This document shows positions 13,058 to 23,881 of a DNA stretch of 64,000 bases, one piece after another. Each line of letters opens with the position of its first letter. Position 1 is the first letter of the stretch. Under the pieces are notes generated by a model, which worked only from the letters and a program-made list of their open reading frames with translations, had not been told where the DNA came from and did not search any database. The position numbers and the translations under genes were made by a program. This DNA is from Allodiplogaster sudhausi (taxonomy: Eukaryota; Nematoda; Chromadorea; Rhabditida; Diplogasteridae), in assembly GCA_945643635.1 (NCBI GenBank), contig CALZFC010000354.1, positions 1,748,001 to 1,812,000 on the forward strand, in the 5' to 3' direction.

Positions 13058-14802
13058 TCAAAATCGATGTGCGCGTTCTCGTGAACGGTCTGTGCCGCTT
13101 GGATCTCGCAGGTTCGCCTTGCCGCGGCAGCAGATGATTGACGTCAGCGCCATGCGATATTCCGTGCTCAAAGGAGCACAGAGTATAAGTGTGATAAGAA
13201 AACGAAGAAATGATTGGATTGTTTAGGAGTTTAAAAAAATATAATTTGTATAAGGATATCATACTAATTGCATCTATCAGACATCACGAGGCTCTTATAT
13301 TTATTTACCCATGATTAGCGCCCACTAGATCAGAGCGTTTTCTCGTTTAGGCATATGAGATAATTATAGCTATTAAAATAATAACAATGATATCTCAATG
13401 AACTCTGCACAGTCGTTTTCTAAACGTGACAAGTGTTCTAATGTCCAAAGTCAGAAGTAACCTGGTGACGTAGAGAATGACGACATTAGTAGTGATGGAA
13501 GTGTTGACGAAGAGACCGGCGACGAGTGTAACTTCGCGAGGAAGGATATTTCTTGCATCGATGAAGATGGAAGCAAAGAAGGCGATAACGGAGGTCGACG
13601 CCGAACCTCCGAGCACCACGACCGTGATTATCAGCAGGGACCGGAAGAGACGTCGGTGTAAGTGAGTTTTAACTAGAGAGGAACAGAGGGAGATAAAGAG
13701 AGTAAGAGAGAGAGAAAGAGACATAATTATAAAGCGGTCAGAGGGGTGTCCTAAGGCTTCATCAACTGAGTTTTTGCTAACTGTTTTAGCGAAAAACATC
13801 AGCCGCGCCTTCATTCTACACACAAGAAAAGAAAGCGTTGAAAACTACGCTTTTGGCTACGGTTTGAATCGTCATAGAAAATCCTAACGGTTAGGACCGT
13901 AGGAATCGGGTCATTTCAAAGCGTTGGTTTGAAAGCGTTGGGTAAGAAAGCGTTAGAAGCCCTCGGTGAGGGCAAAGCGTTGAGACTAACGCTTTCGTCT
14001 CATCATCGCACCTGCACCGTCCACCGCCTAATTCTCGCTCATTTATCACTCTCTCTCTCTCTATCTCTCTCTCTCCCTCTCTCTCTCTCTCTCTTCTATC
14101 GTCTCTGCCTCCACCATCCTCCGGATCAGGTTTTGCTAATTATCTCACTTTTGCGAACAGCATATTTAACTGTTTTCGGCCCTTCTGTGACCAAAACAAC
14201 AGTTAAATAGAATAAAACTAAAATAAAGTTCGCAAAAGTCGATTAATTAGCTAACCTGTTATCCGTTGCGATGTAGGGAGTCGTTGTCGTCGCTTGAACC
14301 TAGAGGTAGACAGAGAGAGAGAGAGAGAAAGACATTTTGCTCCTGACCGAACCCGAACCACCACCCCCCGCGCGCAATTTTCCCACGTTAACCACCAGGC
14401 CACCAACCCACCCAAGAACCTTCCGGCATTGGATAACCTAGTGATAGGGCCCCCCCAGGTCATTTGTGCACAGATGTTCTTCTCTCTCTCTCTCATCTTT
14501 CTTTCTCTCTCTCATCTCTCTTTCGTTCTCTCGCCTCTCTTTCTCTCTCATCTCTTTTCTTCTCCCTCTGTCCATGTCTATTAATGATACTAAATGTTTT
14601 TTCGAATAATTAACACTACAAATGTAAAACAAAGTGGAAGATTTGTGTTTCGCCTTCATTCACAGCCTGTTAATTGTAAGTTGTTTGAGATGCGTGAGAA
14701 CGGTAATTTGCATAGTAATAGTTGCTGAATGTGTGCTAATGAGCGAAATACTTTGCGATTATACATGCACTCATTGTCTTGCTCACTGCGGAGAGGGAGA
14801 GA

Positions 14803-14844
<42 letters not shown>

Positions 14845-14880
14845 CAGGCACAGAGAACGACAGACAGAGAAAGAGAGAGA

Positions 14881-14922
<42 letters not shown>

Positions 14923-15020
14923 AGGCGAGAGAGAGAAGAAGGCGAGAGAAGGAAAGACAGATGGATACAGCATTTCAAGTGGGGTCGGATGCGATCGATC
15001 AGCATGCAGTGCCGAGAGAC

Positions 15021-15076
<56 letters not shown>

Positions 15077-18000
15077 GAAGAGAGAGAGAAAGAGAGAGAG
15101 AGACAGAGGAAGAGAGTGAGTAAACAGTGGTTATGTTAGGCGACGAAGAATATAACGAAAAAAAAAACATATGTCTTCGTCTTAGTTTCCATTATTATTT
15201 CTTTTCTTTTCTTCTCTTTTTACTTCTCATTTTACCACGTGTGTTACATCTAGTGTTCCATGTTACACCGTATAAATTGAAAAAAAAATTGAAGAAAGTG
15301 ATTGTAGGGAATAAAATTTTCAAGCCCTTACGACTCAAGCTCGATATTACAGTTTATTTTTGTGTGAGTACAGGAAATAACAATCCTTCAAACAGAACAA
15401 GAATGCAACATTTACAAGCATAGGGAGACTTATTCACAGATTTAAAACCCGGTACACATCTAACAACGGCATTTTTTTCTGAAATAGAATAAATATAGGT
15501 CAAAAAGAACAAGGAATTTTTTACAGAAATTAGTCAAACAACGACTAGTAGACAGAAAAACTGAGCGAGGATTAATTCGTACGAGGTAAAAGTTCAACCC
15601 TTCCACGATGAGTGAATTCTAAAGCAAAGCACATAGAATATAAGATAGTCAACAAAGTTAAAATTAGCAAAATAGAAATAAGTGAGAAGGCCACGATTTC
15701 TATCCTTCACTGTACAATTTCGCTGTATAACTAGGCTCCATTCACTGTACCAGACGAAAAGAGGGTATTGATCCGCCTTGCTAACACATTTGCCGTATTC
15801 GATTTTGGCGCGTAGGTCGGAACTTGCATGAGCAGACAGAGAAAGCCCCAAAGGTCAGCGACTTCCTTGTCGAATCGAAGATGAAAGAGGAAGTGAGCAG
15901 CCACTCCAACCGAGATTGCACTCGCCAGCGAAGTACCACAAAGAATCTCCGTGCCCTAAGGAGATAACATGAAGTATCGTAAGCACAAATTTTTAAAGAA
16001 ATTATTGAAGGAAATGACAAGTAAAGGCATTGAAAAGCATAGAAATGTATGCTGAAAATGAAATATTGAAAATATTGACGAACATTGACGAAGACCGAGT
16101 ACTGCGTCCGGCTCGCTCCATACATCACGATGAGGGGTTGCTTGTAGCGCATCGCCAAAAGCCTCTTCGAGACGTGAGCAGAGTCGGGTTCCGACTATAA
16201 AGTACAGAAAATTACGGTAGTAAGCCCATCCGTTGTACGGTAGGCTTTTATTTTGTAAAGAATAATATTATTTTGGAATGTATTACTGCAAAGCTGAGCT
16301 ACAAGTTAAAAAATAACTTACGAAGAAGGTTGAAATGAAGCGAGAGACCCGAGTTAGCTGTTTTCGCGCGCAATTCTTGCGGAAGTGAACCAGCGCAGCC
16401 ATAATCGCACGATGCGATGACGCTTCTGAAGTGTTAAGAGATCGAATAAGTAAACTAGATGGGAATCGTTATAAAATAATAAATGAAACATAAGCTAAAA
16501 ATAGATGCCTAATATCAAGAACTTGTTATACCTTCTCCTGTGATCGGAATGAACGCGTCAACAGCCTCGTGTTCGACTTCAGAGGAATTCTTGCGTAGCA
16601 TTCAGAAAGTCACGAATCGTAGACCATCTTTGCAGAAAAACGTCCACTTTGACGCTGCACTTGTACTCAAAGTCGGCCAGGATCTGAATACATCTTATAT
16701 AAAAAATTGAACACTATTAAATTATGTATAAGGAAACGAGTGTCACCAATAAATGTTATATTGATTTTATTTTAATAATAGCAACCGTACCAATTCGGAG
16801 GAAGTAAGCTGCCTAATCTCCTGGAAAGCTGCACTAGGATCTCCCTTGCTGCACAACGCCAATCGATATTCCCTTAAAAAGCCTTACAACTTGATCAAGG
16901 ACTATTTTCAGATAAATCAAGACAATAAACGACATTAACAGATATTCACCTGGTTCTGGCCAGCATGTTCTTTGCCATGTCGCTTCCATCGACTGCTTTC
17001 TGAAGATCTTGACAAATCATCTTCTGGGCAGCCATATCATCCAGTAGAGTTCCATCATTCTTCTTGATGTAACGTCGCAGCGAAATTTGCCCGTCTTTGG
17101 CCAGTCGCCGCCTTCTGTTGTGTATATATTCACGGAGGAAGCTCTTGTTCGTGCCGATAAATGGGAACTGAAACTATTCAGTCTGGATAGCTAGACAAAA
17201 GAAAGAAAAAAGGAGGATTTTGTCGCATATGGTGAAATTTCTTTTTCTTTTTAAAAAAATAACTAGAGTTAAACCTCATCAGTGTTCTCATAGCTCCGCA
17301 TCAAATGGCGGAAAAAAGCGATCGTCTCCTGCGTGATAGGATTGGCAGGGCTAAAGAATAACTTTAAGGTGTATGCCGTAGTAGGATGTAAAAATTAAAG
17401 TAGACTGACATATCGCAATTTTTCATGAGGAAAATTCCGACTTTGCGAGTGAAATGAATTCGCAGGTCACCGAAACATTCGTACAAGATCTCTCCAGAAT
17501 CTAGCTTCGCAAGAATTTCGGTCTTCATGTCTCTTTGACTATCGAGTAGGCCTGAACATATAAAAAACTATAATTACAGTACTCAAATCCACATTACTTC
17601 ACCTTTATACTTTATAATTATTCGTTATTTATTCAACTAAATAGTGGGGCGAGTTGGTTACTCGCTAAAGAAAACAAAACCTTGTTTTGCTATTAACCAT
17701 TAAATAACTAGATAAATTAATTAATTAATATACTAAACAGGCATACAGTACAGGCACCTTCAACTGTAGCGTTTCGCAGCGCCTCATTAATTCGGTATGA
17801 CAGATCCTTCGGGGTGTGGCAGATTCTCTTCGCTGCGGTATGAGGAAAATCTCGACTTATTTTGTGATGGTTTTCTGATATGCAACGGCACAAAAGTAAA
17901 CCTTTAATGTAGCATTTGGCGCTCTTCCCGTCAAGGTGCGCTGCAGAGGACGTAGTCTGATCTTCGGCGCTTGCATCCGTCTCGACGTCGTCAAGGTCCC

Positions 18001-21000
18001 AAGCGTCCGAAGGTCTACGCTTTCCGTTTTGCATTTGCAGGCACGAACTCGAAGGGGTAGGGACCTAATAGCAAAGTGTAATAATATCATATGAAAGTGG
18101 GAGTAATCTAACACTAGAGAGCTCCATGTTAGATTGGCCAGCAGAATGCACCGAAGAAGCACACGACGACTATAATAAGCGGAGATAGATTGATCATTGC
18201 TCAACTTTTAGAAAACTACCTGCTCATTCGAGAGATATGCTGTAGCATACTCAAGATCGAGGGGAAAGATACCGAATAGTGCACGTTCCCTTCCAGCCTG
18301 CAGGTGAGTCACTCGCAAAAACCTTTCAAAGGCCAGGCCAAGGCGGCTGCAGACGAATTCCCTGATACCATTGAAGGTGTCCTCGTCACACTCTTCTTCA
18401 CCCATCTCGTGTGCAACACTTAATCCATCTTCGGCGAGAACGCAAATCTTTAGAAGCATCTCTGTTTCTATAGAAAAGTGGATTAAGTCTTAAAACATAA
18501 AATGACAAATATTAGTAGGCGATTTTACGCCCCTCACATTCCGAATGGTCATTTTGTCAAGTTTTATTCAAGTGGAAAGTGTCTGAGGGGCACACATACA
18601 ATGTTACCATCGAAATAGGAATCATGTGGATGAGCAGAGTTGAGAGAATCAAATGAAAGGACAGTAAGAGTATCACATAATTGAACGGAGTAACAATTGA
18701 TTGAGTCGAGCCACTCAACAGTAGTACAATGTTCTACAATCATCTGCCAAGTATCGTTAATCAAAGCGAGCATTTGGATTTGGCCAAAGGCAGGCAAAGG
18801 GCCCCCAGACATCACAACCATATCCCGTTCTCCATAAGACATGCCCAGATATTCGAGTCTATAGCTAATCATATCGGGATCGATGACAAGTTCAGAGAAT
18901 ATGGCGCGCAGAGGGGAATCTGAGGGCAAGTCGGACGGGTATGCGGCACCATAAGTAGGATAAGCTTCAAGAGAGAACTTTACGCGCTGAGAATTCAAGA
19001 AATGCTGGGCGTGGGAGATCATGGTGAACGGCAGATTCTGATAATTTCTGGACTGATAGGAATGCGCTTTGACGGCAGCATTTAGCATTTCAAAGTCCAT
19101 GCACCAATTTAACGTGGGTGGGCCAAGCATTCGGATGAATCGAGAGTAATGTATTAAATGATGTGATTTGATAGTCATGCCAATCAATTCGGGATTCTCA
19201 GTTAGAATTTGTTCAACCGAGGCAATGTACTGCGCGACAAGATTCTCCAAAGTACACAGATCGCTATCGCAAAAGGACGGCTGTAAGAGAATCAGAACAA
19301 TCTTCCCGAGAAGCACGAAAGAATCCCACTCGGGACAGTCTGAGATATCAGTCTGCTTATGCAAGATGAGAGGTAAGAGTCGAAGCAAGGTATTTGTCTG
19401 GGAAGCGCGTTGGCCGATAGAAGTTCCTGACAGAGAATCATGCTTGAAGGGCGAGGGACGGCAGGCAGCATCTTGTTTGCCGTAGGGCCAATTTGCCAAT
19501 AAAGGGTTGATCGTGTTCAGCTTGAGGCCACGCCGATCTAGTGCACACAGTAGCCTGATGATAGACCTGGGCGCCTCTCCCTCCATGATGTCATGCATTA
19601 AGTCAAGGGTGTGATCGTTCATAAAGTCATATTCTGATATGGCCGCTAGTAGAATACTGTCCTTGAATCCATGATTTTTCAATGCACCCCTTGCGCTTGC
19701 GTCCTCAAACCATTTTCTATCCTTCAGAACAACATTTTGCGGGCGCCTAGCTGTGAGGAAACTTTGAGACTCTGTAAGGCATAGCCTGCATCGGCGGTAA
19801 TTCAGTAAGAGGCCGCGGACTTCGTACTGTGCCTTATTATCGGCTATGACAGACAACAGAATTGGGTTGTAGACCTCGTGGTTAATCTCCAGACCCCCTC
19901 TACTTCTGATGGCCGCAACGTCTTGTTCAAGAAGATCAATAATTGGGCGGAATGCGTGGGCTGCGTGATCTTTAGCATATGCTACAGTGTATACGAACTT
20001 TGAGGCGAGGCTAGAGGAGACATCTAGATGCAAACCAGCAAGCTTGATTTGAAATATGCAGAGCGAGTTTGCGGATGACTTTGGCCCTAAGTTTCCGCCT
20101 GGTGAGACGTCATCGCAATAAAGCAGAAATGGAAGGGGCTTCATGGACTGATTGGGCAGGCTTAGCAACGATTTGAACAGCTCTCCTTGTTGGTGGCAAC
20201 AAATTTTGTCAGAGGTGCAAGGTCTGAGGAGGTTATGAGTGTTGCAGAAAGAAACAGCCTGCCGGAGGATTTCAGACAGATCGAATGAATGGAAAAATTC
20301 CCCTTGTTCAACTCTAAGGGCCTTCCCATTGCTGTCTCTCTTCACCGATTGAATAATTCCCATTTGGTGCCTGCGTACAGCAAGGCACTCGCCAGATTTC
20401 AGTAATAACTGAGTACGCTTGTAGTGGGAAGAGGTTGCTTGGAGATCGAGGCGGGCACGTGCAATGGCTTGCGAATCACCTGACTCTACAATGCGTAGCA
20501 CTCGTTCGAGCAGTGCATTGACGTCATCCAATGACGTACGGGCAGTTCCTCGCCCCATTTGTCGCGAGAAGAACTGCCGAATTCCGGGATCATCATTCGC
20601 AGAGTCTAAAGATATGAAAGCGTGTTTCAATACAGTAAAGATATACGAGCAATTAGAATATTAGAACAAATGGGAAAATATCAGGATAATAACCTGCATT
20701 CGTTGGGACATCATCTGATTCGTCGTTGCATGTACCGTAGTCGTTCATGCTAGCGTCGTCAGCATCGACATCCATCGAGTCGACAGCGCGAGGGTTGACA
20801 GCCGCACGCGCTTAAGAATTACTCGACTGTTAATTTAAATGTTTTGTTGTTACAAAAAGGTATCGGAAGACAAATAAATAATATATAAAAATTGCCTTGT
20901 GGAACGCTGTCGGCATGATGATCCCTCCAATGCTTTTGCATGTTGCTCATGCTCGCATATGTCCTCCGTATCGGGCATAACTTGCATACCAAGCTATACT

Positions 21001-23845
21001 TCCCGTGATGATCAACCCTTATATGCTCCCCAAGAGCACGCTTGGAAGGTAGATACTCTTGACATCCATCGACAGGGCACTCCATTCGAGTTTACCTGTA
21101 ATAAGAAAGGAATATGCATAATGCACTTCACGAACAACCCATTGAAATATCCAATATCCCTCATAAAATAAATAAATAAAATTAATTCTACGAAGGAAAT
21201 AGTACTCGCTACAGTAAGTGAAAATAAAAGCTATTGTTGTGCCAGGAATTTGTTAAGTAAAAAGTAATCAGTTGAATCAACTTTAAAATAATAATAATAA
21301 TAATAAAAATAATCGGTACTCGCTTTAATGACGGGTAAGTAATGATGAGAAAACATTTGGCAGCATAAAGGGAAAAAGCTGCTCAACATAAAGCCAAAGC
21401 CGCTCCTACTAGCAGGAATATGTTCAATTTAAACTACGGATTTCAAGAAGCAATATCAGTAGAATCAACACCAAACCTGACAAGTCGCCGCTTCCTGTGT
21501 CAACTCTTCCGCTCCGCACTCTCACACCGTTATCTGCAAAAAACTTTAATGTTTAAGTGAGTGGTAAGAAATTCACTTTAATAAATTTGAAAGTATTAAA
21601 CATCATTAAAGGAAAAAAAGCATAAAACAAGAATTTCATCTGCTACGGTAAGTGAAAGATTATACAGATTACAGTGTATTCGAAGCAACAACCATGCAAG
21701 AAGATTCACCAAACCTGACAGCTCGCCGCTTCCTGAGCAACTCTTCCACCGCACTCACACACCGTTAGCTGCAAAAAGAAAAATTTGTTAAATGAGTGGT
21801 AAGGATTACACTTTAGTAAATTTGAAAGTGCTGAAGGAAAAGCAGAAAAAACGTTAATGTTTAAGTGAGTGGTAAGGAATGCACTTTAATAAATTTGAAA
21901 GTATTAGGCATCATGAAGGAAAAGCATAACACAAGAATATCATCTGCTACGGTAAGTGAAAGATTAAACAAATTACAGTATATTCGAAGCAACAACCTTA
22001 GAAGAAGCTCGGGCGGGAAACAGGTGTCGTTGCCTCGCTCGATCCTCACCAAAGGTATTAGCTACCTTAAGATGATGTCAATAACTCTTAGTAACAGAAA
22101 CTGAAGTAAATGCATACACAAAAACACGAAAATAAGATTTTAATATCACAATAATTAAGACCATCCAAACCTTACAGCTCGCCGCTTCCTAAGCACGGCA
22201 AATCTTCCGCCGCACTCTCACACCGTTATCTACAAAAAAAAATCTGTTAAATGAGTGGCAAGGATTAAAATGATGTCAATAACGCTTATATCCATACAAA
22301 TTGGGTAACAACCATATGCTAAAACTTGATAGTAATTACGACAATCCTCACCTTAAAAGTAGCAGATGTTGAACCACGACACCTCCTCAGCTCCACTCTC
22401 TCACGCTGCTATCTACGAGAAAATTGGTGAACGATTAATTGAGTTCTAAGAAATGCACTTTGATAAAGGGAAAGCATAAAAGTTGCTCGTGATTTTGTTC
22501 TCTACAGTACTTCAAGCATATAACCAATTATAGTGCACGAATGTGCTAAATAAAATATTGATTCGAAACAACAACCTTATGAGCTCTTCGTGCGCGCAGT
22601 AATCTGTCCTAGCCTCGAGAAAAGAACGAGCACCCTTAATATGACATCAATGACTCTTAGTTCCTTAAGAATAGAGCAAACACTATTAGCAAAAACATTA
22701 TTTTAAGATTTAAAAACCTCATTAAGTAGCACCAACACACCTTGAATTCGCTGCTAAAGACGCAAGGTACCTCCTCCGCTCCGCACCACACCAGTAGACT
22801 GTAAGAAAATCGATGAACGGGTAAATGAAGTTAAGGAATATGCCTTAATAAATGTTAAGACACGGGCACCATGAACGGAACAGAAAAGTAGCTCAACATT
22901 TAACTCGCTACGGTACGTTAAACATGAAAGCAATAAAGCAATTATTTGTGACAGGAATTGGTTTATTACAAAGTAATGAGCTGAACTAACAAGCTTACCA
23001 CAAGTTCGTGCGTGGAGCACGTAGCCCGCGACTCCTCGCTAAGCGAACCTCGAAACTTAAAATGATGTTCATGATCACTCATTGCCCTTAGAAAGTTGTA
23101 AAAACGACGTGAACACATTAGATTTTAAGAGGATTATACAGTAGCAGGACTTAAATATAAAACTTGAATATACTGCGTTTAATATATAGGACTAACTTTA
23201 GCATTTTAGGAAAAAAGATTGCGCTGCCAAACCTTTTAAATGACAGTCACCAGCAAGCTCTGCTACCGAGCCGGGTCTCACTAAATTACTAATACCGTTT
23301 ACGAGTTGCTTTCTCATCTAATGGCACAAAAACCTGCCTACGCTAACGGAACCAGAAAGGTAAAAACAACAGGAACAAAATTAGTTTATGTCTTACCTTC
23401 ACAAGAAACGCAGTTGCGGGCCGCGCAACGCGCGGCTCGCGACACTCAGACACACACCACGCGACGCACACAAAGAGTCCTGAAAAGTAGCTTATTCAGC
23501 TACGTCAAATTAACAATATAAACAAAACTAAAAGAGTTGGAGACCAAAAAATATCACGAAATTAAATACATATTTAGTGTGTCATATGATTTCAATACTT
23601 ATCAGAAAACAATTTTCCGGCCGCAGAGTATTTCTAACGCTTTCCAAAACCCAAAAGCTTTCAATCTCCATTAATGTGACTAAATGTTTTTTTTTTCTTT
23701 TCCAAATCATTAACACGACGAATGTTAGACAAAGTGGAAGAGTTAACAACCTGTTAAATAAGAGAGACAGTGAAGAGAGAGACAGAGAGAGAGAGAGAAC
23801 GAGAGAGACAGTGAAGAGAAAGTGAAAGAGAGTGAGAGAGACAGT

Positions 23846-23881
<36 letters not shown>

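Noticed and set aside
14634..15170. Long Arg/Glu-rich and Ser/Leu-rich open frames
   Set aside because: They are translations of a (GA)n microsatellite in several frames on both strands. The same applies at 23582-24018, 40894-41184, 53157-53507, 55523-56084, 58446-59314 and 59383-59685.
15750..15960. Subtilisin-like serine box (GTSLASAISVG)
   Set aside because: Resembles the S8 peptidase motif, but no Asp or His box precedes it, and in phase with the upstream exons the protein fits a transposon accessory protein better.
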